The translations under genes and the position numbers were made by a program. The notes under the pieces were generated by a model. That model saw nothing but the letters and a program-made list of their open reading frames with translations, did not search any database and was not told the origin of the DNA. From assembly GCF_019649055.1 (NCBI RefSeq), contig NW_026570224.1:2728001-2792000 (forward strand): a stretch of 64,000 nt of DNA. The letters run 5' to 3'. This DNA comes from Paramacrobiotus metropolitanus (lineage: Eukaryota > Tardigrada > Eutardigrada > Parachela > Macrobiotidae). Shown piece by piece: positions 45,046 through 57,655 of this stretch; within the stretch, counting starts at the first letter, position 1; each line of letters opens with the position of its first letter.

Positions 45046-47813
45046 TCATACGATGTTTCGCGCTCTGGATGCAAAAGCCACCATGCTACCAGGAAATTTC
45101 GGCGATGCTTCCTCGAATTCCTCCACGGGAATAGTTAATAAAGTTCTCAGTGTTTCAAAATTGGTGCTAGGAGAAGTAGCAAAATCTTCCGCTATGTTCT
45201 GGATGTATTCTGCAAAAACGAACCGATAAAAACGAAACTGCTTAAAAAAAGAATACAGTAATTTTGGAGAATCCACTTACTAAGGTCACACACAAGCTGT
45301 TTGAGCCCGAAACTGGTTAAATGACGAATTTTGAGGAGGACGGCCACAATTTTTTCCATTGCTAAGTACATGGCTCCTTGAATGGCCACTTCCGCTAAAC
45401 TAAGAGAATCATCCACCGAAGGAGAACCGGGGAAACTTATGATACTTTTCAAGGCCTTCATACTGGCGCTTTCGCTGGATAGTAAAGGATCCAGGGCCTG
45501 TGGCAAAGTCAGTAAATAGTTGCCGATACGAGTAACATGCTCCTGTGGATCCAACCCAAAACTCGGTATGTCGATTCCGCCTTTCGCCGAACCTGTTGTC
45601 CAAGACGGCAGAGTTGGGATATTTTCTAGAAGTTTATCCACAGGCTGGAGCAAAACCGAATAAAATTCTTGAAAAACGGCATTAGCGGACTCTTTTATCA
45701 TCAAAACAACTTTGGCAAAAGGATGATGACCAGTATCCTCAGTGGCAGCGTGGCTCTGTGATGCCGCATTATGTGGCAAAGATTCCGTAATATTATGCAG
45801 CTGCACTAACAAGTCACCTAAAAAGCCATTAATGTACGCAATATCTTTGCAAAACGACGAAACTAATTTGTCACATACGCATGTTTCCCACGTTGTATAC
45901 ACGTAGTGATTTATTACAAACGAGAAACGTTTCATTATGTTAGGAAAACCACTATGGAAATTTGTTTACCCACCGAAATGCTGGAGCACTTTAACAAAAT
46001 CGTTGAGCAGCTCATAATTTCCATCAGCAGAGTCTACATTATATTCGGAAGTGGCAGTATTTTCCAGTTTCTTTGCATACAGACTGACTTTTGTGCAGTG
46101 TATTTTAACAGCTGATAAGACCGTATCCTCAATTTCCTGGAATAAGTGCCCATTTGTGAGCTGAAAACACCGGACCACGGCAGTATAGATAGTGTTTCCG
46201 ATTCGATTCCCAGCACTGCTCAAAGCATGTGTGGACTTCCCTTTTTCTTTAACATCCAAGTGAGCACGATCAATTTCCGTCATCAACAGGTGCTTCTCCG
46301 CTTCGGCATAGTGTTTCAAACAGAATGATAAAATGTGCCTAACATCTTCCCAGAGTTTTTCACAAAGTTCAGTATGGAGATGATCAGGAAGATCCTTTTC
46401 CAAGCTTTTGCAGAACACGTCCTGAGAATGTCGAATATTAAGAGACATGGAAAGAAAGTCTTCCATGGCATTAGACGATCTGGCTTTGTTCCATGCATTC
46501 TCTAACTGTCTCTCCATTTTCGGTCTGGTTTCCGTGAAAACCATCCGGTAATGGTCTAATAACGCAGCGGTAGGGTCAGAAAATGTTGCGGCAAACAAAC
46601 GGTACTGATTATGCCAAGAAGATAGCAGATCATCGCAAAAGCCGGCGAAACATTCGTCAAAACTGGCCGTATCTGCTTCGTCTGATTGCTCCTAAAATAA
46701 AAGTCAGTGGTAAAATTATTTGGTAGCCGAATCGGATATTACGCGCATGAAACGACTAGTTGTACTACAAATCTTTCGATGCTTCAATTGGCCCACCTTA
46801 AAACACTTCAGATACTTAAAACAAAGAAAAATTATCAAACTGTCAAACACCATATTTTACGTGGCCGATATCCAGATAAATGATAAAAACGTAATTTGAA
46901 TGGCAAAAAAATTTACATAATATAAACCTGAAACGAACGAAAATTTTTTAACTTACAAGAAGTGTTATTAACGTAACCAGCTGTATTTCATTGCAATGCG
47001 CAAACCTGTAAAGCCGTCGTCGCAGTATCGTCCCAGTGTTTAACCATCTGCTTCAGACGGCATTCATTTAACACTCTTTTCAATGCATCCTTCCGTTCCA
47101 TTGTAGTGAATACGGAGATGATTTTCAGTGCCAATGATTCCGATCCGTGCACAACATTGGTCCCACTGCCCACCCTCCACGGCTCCATGGATGACAACAC
47201 ACTGATCAAGCGCGGAATCAGTACGCTCTCAATGCGATTCTTCACATCCTGCAGCTGCTCGCGTCGATTGTCGTAGTTAGCCGCGCCGCTCAGTGAGATA
47301 AAGCATTTCTGCAGTGCGACCAGCCGTGCTACAATCGCATCCAAATCCCCATTGGCAATGACGTCGTGCACGTTGGCAATCAGTGCTTCCCAGTTATCCT
47401 GATTTTCCAGTGCACGGTATGTCAGCTCCATGCGCTGTTTGACCATTTCCGTGGCACGAATACGTTCAGCCACGTCCGAGGTGGCGGCAGCATGGGCCTG
47501 GAGATTGGCTTCCAAATGCTGAATGTCCGCCACAATGTAGGACAGCGCGGAGTGGGTCGGCGGAAGTTGGCGAGCAATGGCGGAGCTGAGACGTGGCATC
47601 TGTGAGGCCATGTCGTCCAGGGCTTGTTGTGTTTTGTACAGATGCAGCTGCAGATTGCTAACCAACTCGCTGGTGTACCCCTACCAGATGGGTTTGAATG
47701 ACAGTATAAATTTGATAATTTGTTTGACGCACCTCAAAATTCTCTTTCGCTCCTGGTCTGCTAAGCTGGCGGTTAATCCATTCCGCGGCACTGATCGGTT
47801 CGCTGAAGTCCAT
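45046..47813 (-). CDS. COG7: Conserved oligomeric Golgi complex subunit 7
   Basis: COG7 is a subunit of lobe B of the COG tether, which supports retrograde vesicle traffic and glycosylation in the Golgi. Five exons (47733-47813, 47006-47680, 45974-46691, 45281-45817, 45046-45209) give 724 residues, against 770 in human, all phases closing. The N-terminus MDFSEPISAAEWIN is the family start and is followed by a helical, coiled-coil-prone segment with KQRMELTYRALENQDNW. The C-terminal part has LPTLPSWTTGS, GLDPQEHVTRIGNYLLTLPQALDPLL, matching the [24 protein letters not shown] block of human COG7. Exon boundaries at 45974, 45817 and 45209 were chosen for phase and similarity; alternatives a few codons away exist. 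The middle of the protein is weakly conserved. Confidence 0.9.
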
Positions 47814-48383
47814 CTCCTACAGAATAGATGTCGTAAGCGATAAAATTAAACAATTATTCCCTATCACTCGTACCGCCGTACGCATCACTCATACCATTTT
47901 AAAAAGCGCACTAATGACGGTAATCTTTAAAACCATTACGACAGAACCCAAACACTGACTTTAAGCAAAATAAATAAATTAAAATAACATACAGAAAAAA
48001 GCGCTGGAAAACGTAAAAGTCTAGAAAAATTTTCAAACTAAACAAACACCAACAACCAATATCATCAAACAGCTGGGAGCAGCTATCCGAGCGGTTGGTG
48101 TCAACTTTGATGTCAAAAACGGCATCCTCCAGCGACGACACTCTGTATGATAAAGCTCCAAGCCTTGGGCAGGCCATGATTTCTTGGTACAGTGCCACTT
48201 GTGGGTTGCCTTGCCTTGCCAGATTCCAGAATCGGCATAAAGGCAAAAAGGGATCCTATCCCAACAAGCTTTTTTTGAATTTTGGATTTGCAACTGCTGT
48301 ATTATTGCGTGCGCTCAGTTTGGAATTGGCTTTGAAATCTGAAATCGCTATAAATAGCCTGTAATTACTGTACCGATTTCACC
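47814..48383. promoter_or_regulatory. Divergent promoter region, COG7 / IMPA
   Basis: 570 bp between opposite start codons. Open frames here have no family resemblance. No motif assigned. Confidence 0.5.
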
Positions 48384-50493
48384 ATGGTCGTTACTGGTGA
48401 TATGGCCGAAATACAATCTTGGGCTCTGTTTGCCGAGTTTGTTGCAAAGGAGGCAGGCGAGGTACGTAAATATGTCAGTTTGTGGAAAATGTAATTTTAC
48501 TGTACTGCATGCAATTTATGATTCAGTCACGCATGGCGCATGTGCCATGTGATTTTGTTTGTGTTCGGTCTGGACGAGAAGACAATTGTTTTACGTCACA
48601 GACGATCCGCACTGCAATGAAAGCCGAGAAGAACATCACGCTGAAATCGTCTGTTGTTGATCTCGTTACGGAAACGGATAAGGCAGTGGAGGCGTTTATC
48701 ATTGACTCCCTAAAAGGGCGGTATCCAGATCACAAGTATGAACATCCATTTGAAAAGAAACGAAAATTTTTTGTAACTCAGTTCTTCGTACATTCAGATT
48801 TATAGGCGAAGAGTCTGACGCCGCCGGTCAAAAAGCTGAGCTGACAGATGCTCCCACCTGGATCATTGGTAAGCAAAAAATGCACTGGTTACGGTACATT
48901 TTCATATACATTATTTTCAAACATAGTTTTACATAGTTTTATAATATTTTCGGAAATTATTATAAAACACTTTTATAGTTTTATAATATTTTCCGGTAGT
49001 GCGCTTGCAGTTTACTAACATTATATTTATTTATATTTAACATAAATTACACTATCTATATAATATGTACAGTATCCACCCTTATAATATGTACAGTATC
49101 CACCCTTTTCTCTTAGTCAGGATTTTAATAGCTGAAATGTGTTATTCTGTAATTTTGCCCCGTATTATACTAATTACTATTATTACTGTTATTACTGTAC
49201 TATTATTTTGCCATTATGACTGCATAGTAGCAGGTTGCCTGATGGATACTCGTATCTTTCAGATCCAATTGACGGAACCACCAATTTTGTGCACTCTTTT
49301 CCGTATGTATCGGTATCCGTTGGATTAGCCGTACAGAAGGAGGTAAACGCTTGCGAAAAGATAATAGTGTGTATGGCCGGTACTTTGAGCATAATAAATT
49401 AGTAACATGAAGAATGGGGTATTACATACTTCGAGAAATACTGATTACTTCGAATACTCTATTAAGAATTAATCTTGTGAAATGGTATTTTTGGCTGCCC
49501 ACGGTTGGAGTACGATATCTGATCTTCTCCCTTTGCTCATGTTGGTAGCTGGTTGCGGGTATTATCTACCACGTAATGGCTGATGAAATGTACACTGCCA
49601 TAAAAGGCGGAGGCGCATTCTGCAACGGAAATGCCATCAAAGTTTCCCAAGCTACAGGTAATAATTTAGAATGTTTAATTATGACCCTGCAAGTAGCTGA
49701 CATCAGAAGCATTCTCAGCATCATATCCGCACCGGCACAGTATCTTTTGCAGGTGTATGAACAATAATTAATGACCATGTGACCTGTGTTAATGTTGATG
49801 ATTCTGTTACAAGTCGTTGTGCGTCTGAAGCCTACCTAGATTTTGTGCACTTCGTTATTGCCGACTTGTCTGGAGCTAAGTTCCAACTTGTCACATATGA
49901 TTGTTTTTTCCAGAAATGGCTGGATCTTTGGTTGTTACGGAAGTCGGATCCGGTAGGGACCCATCAAGGATGGATGCATTTTACAAAAATCTGGAAGCGG
50001 TATTAGGCACCAATGCGCATGGGTAAGCAACTTCCGGTACAAACCACATGAAACATGCAAGCGGACGGCAGGAACAAAGCGTACTATGAGGAACAGTGCA
50101 CTATTGAGCACGCTGTACTCACCTTCATTCTTGCAGTATACGTGCTATGGGATCCGCGGCTCTCAATATGTGCATGATCGCCAGAGGCTCCGGCGATGTG
50201 TGCTACGAGTACGGAATTCATTGTTGGGATATGGCGGCGGGATACGTTATTATTAGGGAAGCGGGAGGATTTTGTTGCGATCCAACCGGTATACACAGGT
50301 TCCTGCTTATTTAGTGCGACTGTTATTCCGCATACCTAATTTATGAGCGGATTCGCTGTCTTGATTAGGGGGATCCTTCAACATGATGGCGAGACGTGTT
50401 ATTGGTGGTGCTACCGAAAGCATTTGTAAACAGCTGTCGGGAATTTTGACTCACATTGAGCTGGAACACGATGGACGTGCGTCGGCCTCGTGA
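48384..50493 (+). CDS. IMPA1: Inositol monophosphatase
   Basis: Hydrolyses myo-inositol phosphates to free inositol, feeding phosphoinositide synthesis; a cytosolic Mg-dependent enzyme. Eight exons (48384-48461, 48602-48735, 48798-48868, 49263-49342, 49549-49657, 49914-50022, 50137-50288, 50369-50493) give 285 residues, close to the 277 of human IMPA1. Metal-site motifs are complete: [21 protein letters not shown] and [22 protein letters not shown] and GGGAFCNG are also conserved. Every intron keeps phase. IMPA1 and IMPA2 orthology cannot be separated by eye. A two-copy 24-bp tandem repeat (about 49060-49107) sits in the third intron. Confidence 0.95.
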
Positions 50494-51486
50494 TCCGTTA
50501 ATTAAAAATGATGTAACACTCCTGGATCGATTCTCCATCTAGTCATTTCAACTTCCTTTTGGCTTGCTAGTTGGCTGTTGCCAATTTGCTCTTGCTACTG
50601 AATGGTTAAAGTTCAGTGCATTCCAGTTACTTCCGGTTCAAGGTTTTATTTTTCCTATTAGTGGTGGCCACTGTCAGAGCCTCAGTTGCTGGTGAAATCA
50701 TAGGATATTAATTTTGTCAGTGTGCGTTGGGCGTTTTTATTTTGATAAGGTGACTGAATGATGGTAGACTTTAATTGTTTTTCGGTTTAAATATGGCTTT
50801 TTTAATGGTCGTGACTCGTGAGCACTTTGTTTTGTTGTGTCATGAAATGTGACAATTTCATTAAAAGCATACACGTTGAAGTAATTGATTACAATTTCGG
50901 CAGGTATTATTTACAGTTAATAGTGTTGGTTGCGTGCATGCCTTTCCGAACTTCCGGTATACAAAAACGAGAAATATAAAATTTAATATAGATATGCAAT
51001 AACATTCACAGTTAGTAAGATACAAACTTAATACTAAATTATTTTAGTACTTAATTCACATGGCTGTGGTCGGAAAAGAGACTGTGCCGAGCTGAAGCTT
51101 ACAGCAGGGCCACATTTCCCGCAGTGAGCTACACTGCTACAGTAACTAACATACGCAAACTACAGTTAGTAAATGTCCATTGAACTTCACACACGCTCAT
51201 CGAATTTTTAATTCTGCATTTTGTTGCTGACTGTCACTGCTCCATCAAACAGCATATTGCCATAATCCGTCTTCGCGTACGTGGCTAGACTTTTTGTTCA
51301 TAAAATTGCACGTCGATCTTTTCTAATTTTCTCTTGGAAATCAGGTTGCATTTTTAACGTGCATGGACTTCGCTTGCAATTGGTTTGTTGTTTATATCTA
51401 TTAGCTTGTGAGGATCGAGATTTCGCTGGGACGCCTGGAGTGAGTTGAGTCCATAAATTTTTATTCAGTTTTTTGCACCAATCAGA
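50494..51486. other. 1-kb intergenic, IMPA to GNPNAT1 (tandem)
   Basis: The IMPA 3' UTR and the GNPNAT1 promoter lie here. No coding or repeat structure recognised. Confidence 0.5.
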
Positions 51487-54395
51487 ATGACACCAGCGCG
51501 AGCACCTGCCGCTGAAACGGGCTTGTCCACATCGACGGAAGCTGATGTATGATATAATATTTTTGGTTATGTGTTGATGGCCTGCTAGTGTCTCATATCT
51601 GCATGACGTTCTTCATGAATTTTATGATCTTTTTTCGCAACTGTAGAAGTCTCCAGCGACAACAAAGAACCATTTAGCGAATGGATCATCCGGTTGCTGT
51701 GCAGATTCAGTCGACAACGATGTGGAGTTATTTGATTCCAAGATATTGTTCGACTTGGATTTCAGCAACCCTGCAAGTGATTATCGCGGGATGGATCTGT
51801 GTCCCAAGACGCCTGGAAAAGGCCTACGAATGCGTGCTTTAAGGAGAGGAGATTTCCAACGAGGTGTGAAACGCGAACGTAATTTTTTTCTTATTAGGCA
51901 GTAGCATTCGTCTGCAGTAATTCTGCTTGCAGTTGTTAGATTAGAACACTACTAAATGGGAGTTCATCGAACGTGGCTGGTTCTGCTTTATACTATTAAC
52001 CGTCCAGCCATACTTGAAGCGATGTTTTTTGAAACATAATTAACATACGATAATTATAATTAACTTTAATTGTGATTAAGCTATCAAGCTTGCGCAAATT
52101 AGAATATACGATTCTAATGCGCGCAAATTAGATTATGCGCGCATGCAGCTAGCAGTTACAATTTTGTGTGCTTTTAATTTTTTGCAGGATACGTCGGTTT
52201 GTTAGGCCAGCTTGCCCATGTTGGCGAAGTTACGGAGCGCATGTACAAAGGTACAAAACTTTCATCTCCTTTTATGCTGGATTCATACTTATCTGTTTCC
52301 CCCAAAACAGTCGAAAAACTTGAAACAGATGAAAAAGTATGAGGATATGGAAAAAAGATTTTCTGTGTGCATCTACACAGAAAGTATGAATATGCTACAC
52401 ATTTTCGAAAAAGTCATCTGTTTTGAAAATGTTTCATCTGTTTTGGCAAATGTTTCGGAAAATCAAAATCATTTGCAAAAACAGAAATGTTTTGCCTTCG
52501 ACCAATGACGATCAATGTGGGCAGTGATGTACATTACAATAATAACACTTCAGCGGCACATAATGTTGTAATCATTAGGTCAGTACTGTAATACATCAGA
52601 AAACTTTCACAAATTTAATAACAGCATCGTTATAGTTTCACAAGCTAATTACAGTATACAAGTCCGGTAACGCTAGCGTCATACCGTAATAATGTAGTTA
52701 TACGCGTACAATTGTACATACAGAAAATGTTTACAGAAAGCGCTGCATGGACTTGCCAATCTTTGTGTGATAATAGGTGCATTAATTAATAATAGTTAGC
52801 TGCTTAAATATTTACAATTACAATTTTTCATATTCACTTTGCAGAGCACTCAGCCGAAAGTGCTATTATTTCAGATCATGTTTTTAGCCTACTTAAGTAT
52901 TTCGTGCTTAAAAACGGAGGAAGAATTGGAAACAGATTTCGGAAGTATGAGCAAGAACTGGAAAAAACCACACAAGCGCACATTTTGTAAACAGAAAAAA
53001 TGTGTGCAAAGTCGTTACAGAAAAACTTTTTTCGAAATGTTTTCCTCGTAAAACAGAAAAACCTTTTTCTGTGTCAAGGAAAACAGAAAAGTATGAATCC
53101 TGTATTACAGAAGTACTGTACAGTCAGAAGTATCTTTTGATACGGTTATACCGTACCGATTCATTTTGACTTTGAATCTGTGTGGTCATCATTAATAATT
53201 ATTTATGTTGTAATGATTAGTTTCACAAGCACTAAAAGTGTTGTCACACGTGAAAATTTTGTTAAAAATTTTAAATAAGGATGTAAAAACGTTATTGCAG
53301 TATTTCTACAAGTATTGTGATTACGAGTATACTTAATTGAAGAATTAGATTTGTGTTTTCTAGGTGAGTTGGGTTTTTTAAATGTATTATAATTTAGTGT
53401 GTTTGACTGGGTGGCATTTTGCAGTAAACTAGCTATTTTGCAGATCGGTTCGATGGGATGAGAAATTGTCCGAATACATATTATACAATCGTTTTGGAAG
53501 ACGAGGTTCATCACAAAATTGTCGGTGCGGCGACGCTTGTTGTTGAGCAGAAGTTCATCCACTCGGCTGCTTTGGTACGTTAGTTCTTAAGCGCAATGTA
53601 AATAACTGGTATAAAAAAAAATCAAGAATGGTAGAATCGCTTTTTTACAATGAAAATAACTTACGCGCGAATGATGGGTGTTTAATCTAATTATATCTAC
53701 AGAAAAAATGCGTTTTCGTTAAATCTGCTCATATAACGTACAATTTTAATAGAAAGGTTGAACGTCTTTTAGAGAGGTCGAATTGAGGATGTTGTAGTCC
53801 TTGAGGATCGGCGTGGCCAGGACTTGGGGAAACTGTGAGCATACATTCGTATAGAAAGAATATTAAAACTTGCTGAAAAGTATCTTCATACGAGAACACG
53901 AGAAAACTATTTTGTACTTGTTATATGTAATCGTACTTTTCGATGTGATGTTTGAATCTTTTGAGATAAATATGAGTTTATTATTATGTGCTTCCACATT
54001 ATAATAACTTATTTAAGGCATACAATTAAGTGCATTGTGCATCTTTTGAGCGTTAGCTACCGAACAGATATTATGCTTTCGTATCTCCTCAAAGTTTTTT
54101 TCTCGTTATTCTTAAGAGAGTGCGAGGTTTTATTGATTACATGTAATTCGTCTTAATTCACGTCAGGACACGATGTACATTCTGTCCTGGTCGCGTCTAT
54201 CGTCTAACTAATCGCAGTTTAATAGAAAGCTTAACCTTCCACAGATTAATGGATACTGCAACCTTGCTATCTAAGACGCTGGGATGTTACAAAGTCTCCC
54301 TGGAATGCAAGGATAAATTGGTCGGATTCTATAGACAGTTTGGATATCAAGTGGATCTTGGAAATAATTACATGATACAACGTTTTCGAAATTGA
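51487..54395 (+). CDS. GNPNAT1: Glucosamine 6-phosphate N-acetyltransferase
   Basis: Transfers acetyl from acetyl-CoA to glucosamine-6-phosphate in the hexosamine pathway to UDP-GlcNAc (used for chitin, N-glycans and GPI). Six exons (51487-51546, 51647-51863, 52188-52250, 53444-53574, 53773-53834, 54245-54395) give 227 residues, longer than the 184 of human because of an N-terminal extension of about 45 residues. GNAT landmarks: LRMRALRRGDFQRGYVGLLGQL, VGAATLVVEQKFIHSAALRGRIEDVVV, the acetyl-CoA loop RRGQDLGKLL and the C-terminal LECKDKLVGFYRQFGYQ. The third intron is 1.2 kb and mostly a TIR-bounded repeat. It may be relevant that PIGA in this window uses the same end product, but proximity is probably chance. 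Confidence 0.95.
52277..53102. mobile_element. Putative TIR element in GNPNAT1 intron
   Basis: The two ends are inverted copies of about 25 bp: the left begins CTGGATTCATACTTATCTG and the right, read in reverse complement, CAGGATTCATACTTTTCTG. Between them lie many ACAGAAAA/TTTTCTGT words on both strands, giving a strongly self-complementary interior. No clear target duplication or transposase. The CAGG end may indicate a hAT-like element, but the superfamily is unresolved. Confidence 0.6.
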
Positions 54396-54717
54396 TTTTG
54401 CGGATCTATCAAAATTTGTTGAACACCTGCCGTCCGGTGTCTCTTCCCTGTGGCCTCCCATTTGGTACAAGGCGTTTTCCCGAATCATCAGAATTATTGT
54501 GGAAATATTTATTTTTACGGTTGTTTTCTGTTAGATCGTGCTTCTTTAAAATTTTATCTGTGAAATAACCTATCTGAATTACTGCACCGAAAGTATAAAC
54601 CGGTGTAAACTGTAAACAGTATACTTTCTACTTCGGATCCCGAATTTTACAAATTTATATCGCTACAAAGCAAAAACGAGGAAGGCTCTTTTTACAGGGC
54701 TAGGTTTCAAACCAGGG
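54396..54717. other. Convergent spacer, GNPNAT1 / NDUFAF1
   Basis: 322 bp between stop codons; contains both 3' UTRs. A short tandem duplication of GGTTTCAAACC-type sequence abuts the NDUFAF1 stop at about 54702-54732. Confidence 0.5.
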
Positions 54718-56287
54718 TTAGGTTTCAAACCTTCTTCCTTCATAAAGTTCATACGCATGCTCCTCCGTATGACTTTCGTCTATTTCTATAGCAATATAGT
54801 CTATTTCCAGTTTAAAGGGTCCATCAATCCCGTCTCCGGCTGTGATGTTTATACCATGGACGTTCGTTAAATCAATGGGAGCTTGTTTGTCTTGAATTTT
54901 GCCTTTGTGAGCGAAAAAAAACTTGGAAAAAGGTATCTGAAAAAAGGCAGCCTTCAGTTAGCCTCGCAGTAAAATAAGAGTAGCCGTGGCCCGTGTAAGT
55001 TATTTAACATCTAATAACACGGAAGCACAAATACGTGCAAGTATAATAATAATATTTACTAAAACAATGGGATCAGATTTTTTTGAAAATGAACATTCCC
55101 GACAACAACCGGAGTCTACAATAACAACACACTACTTACACGTTCGGTCTGCCAGTATGGTCCTCCTCTGGTATACAAGGGATAGCTGTACAAATCATTC
55201 CATGAGACGTCAAAACATCCTCTGGTGTTAATGTTTAACAAATAAGTCCTTCCATCTCCCCGGTAGCGCAGAACGATATGAGTAAATTCTGTCCAGTTAA
55301 AGGCGTCTTCTCGATAAAAGGATTTCTGCAACAAAGCAACCAACCAATGATTCAACCAACCATTACATACTGCATACACGTTGATGTAATGATATAAATA
55401 ATAAACTCAGTTATTTCATCGGTGCAGGAGACGCAAAAAATCAAGCTTCCAAAACTGATATCAAAATTAGGTATTAAGCAACAAGTCACTGAACTCGATG
55501 TACAATACTCGCTACGTGTGATGGTACGAATAAGAAAACCAAGCTAGAGCAATAGATTATAAATGTAAAAATATCAACAACGTTACAACTGAAGCGAGAT
55601 GATAAAATGTAGCCTGTGTACGAGTAGGGACATAAGAAAATTGTTCTATACAAACTTTTAGTTCTATACTTTTCTTTTTAGCAGCATGATGCAGATTCCA
55701 AATACCTTTGTGATAGCTATATGCATGAAAGCACTTTCAGAAATATTGTAAATTACAAATAAGTTGAAGCTTACGTATTTGTAGGGTGAGCGCAGATTCA
55801 CGTAGCCCGCGAAGTCCGACCATCCGTCGGCTATGGGTGTGTGATTAAGGTTTCCCGTGAATAAACACGTGTAATCCTGGGTTATATCCATTTTCCCCCA
55901 GCTTCTGCCGTGCAGGAAATCCGCATCTGCTGTCACAGTCCACCCGTTTACCTTGTCCGGGTCGGGATCGCGAAAATCGTAGATCATCTTCACATCACCG
56001 TCCTCCAGCACCTCAATGTCACGGTAGAACCAGGCTACCCATTCTTCTTTCCACATGCGAAACTGTCTCTTGTAAGCTTCGATGGTAGATTTCAAGTTTT
56101 CCATGTTGTACACATCTCTCCACGTCTGCGTGGCCTGTCTAACCGTGCGGTAGCCACTCTGCTTATCAGGTTCCCACACTGTTATACTTCGCACGGTCTG
56201 ATGATTTCGCAATGAACGTGGAAGCTTCGTACTGTGCCGTAAGATCATGCTGCGCCAATAACACGAGGAAACCCGTGGAAGGGCCAT
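54718..56287 (-). CDS. NDUFAF1: Complex I intermediate-associated protein 30 (NDUFAF1)
   Basis: An assembly factor for mitochondrial respiratory complex I. Three phase-0 exons (55775-56287, 55140-55325, 54718-54936) give 305 residues, near the human 327. The first 40 residues are basic and Arg/Ser-rich ([18 protein letters not shown]), fitting a mitochondrial presequence; an in-frame AUG 36 bases upstream at 56323 is less suitable. The CIA30 domain shows [28 protein letters not shown], the hallmark [41 protein letters not shown] and [13 protein letters not shown]. It faces CMC2, a second mitochondrial respiratory assembly gene, across a 1.4-kb spacer. Confidence 0.94.
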
Positions 56288-57655
56288 TTCGCTTACGAAA
56301 ATCTTAAGATGAGATCTAACCAAGTCACCGGTTAGTTATCACATTCGCAAATTCTCAATCCTCATCAACAACCACATTCAAGTCTCTAGGTTCCAGAATC
56401 AGAGGCTGACGAATCCTCTTCGATCACAGAAACGATGCCATCATATTTGCCGCTCGATCATTACCTGCTTTGAAGTTGATCATGGATTTAAAGCTTGAGA
56501 GAACCTAGAGAAAAAATGAGGTTTGGCTTCTTCCTAAGTACAGTATCCAATAACTGCAAAAACCGAAGTAGTAAACACAGTAAACTGATACTTAATTGAA
56601 ATTCATTTATGATTTTATCAATAATACAATAAATAAAGCCACCGTAGTAACCGTACTGTAGTTGATCAGATGTTTGTAACACTTTTAAAGGCGAATAACG
56701 CAAAGAAATCGCGCCCCGCAGGCGTCTGTCACTAGGAAAACTCAAACTCACAGTCAGGAGCGAAAGCTGGGAAGCAAAAATGCGAAATGCAGATGGTTTT
56801 CAGCTTTAAAAATTTATTTGGATTACTTACAAGTTAGAAGTTATCACTGTCATACTTACGTAAATTTTGAAATTTATGATTTTTTTGTGCGCACGAGCAT
56901 GAAAGATAGACTTCGCCTTGTTTGCATTTTTGAAATATCGCTGTTGAGTCCTTTGCAGGTAAGTGAAGTAGTTATCATATGCTATGTACGAGTACTAGTT
57001 AATGGATGACTGGATGTGGATTCTCGATCATAACTAACTCGGTTCATTTTTGATAATTGGGATATTTAGGCACCAGAATTTGAACTTTTGCCGTAAATTG
57101 CAGACGCCTTGAAGAACACCTAAATAAAGCCATGCCAGTGCCAGTGTGCTTTCAGCATTGGTCTGATACTGATGTGATTTGAGATTCTTCAGTATTCTTT
57201 GAATCGGCTTTCTCCTGATCCCATATACTCAGGATGAGGGTCTTCTGGATTTTTTGACAAACCAAAGTGGTGAGCTAGTAAGGAACGAATATTTTTCGAT
57301 TTTTAAATAATTAATAGCGTTTACGAGTCCTGTTGCATTTGAGAGACGGCAAAAACATGCTAGTTACACGTTTGCAACGTTACTGTCGTTACAGCGATTA
57401 TGCTTCCTCATGGTACATTATCGATTATCACGGTACTTCTGTTGTTAAACTCTTTAGTTTTTAATTTGGTTTTTGCTGAGCACCCCGCTGTTCAGTACTC
57501 CTCTTTTTGTTTTGGTTTTGTTTGGCCCTAAAAAAGCTTATTTTTGGCACATTATTGTATTTCCAGAATATTACATGTTTTGCGAAGCTGTTGCGGAGTG
57601 TTGCCGGCTTGATATCACCACAATACGGTGAATATATATTGGACTCTTTTTTATA
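56288..57655. promoter_or_regulatory. Divergent region, NDUFAF1 / CMC2
   Basis: A 1.4-kb spacer between opposite starts. An open frame on the minus strand at 56488-56751 has a hydrophobic stretch but no family resemblance. No gene called. Confidence 0.5.
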
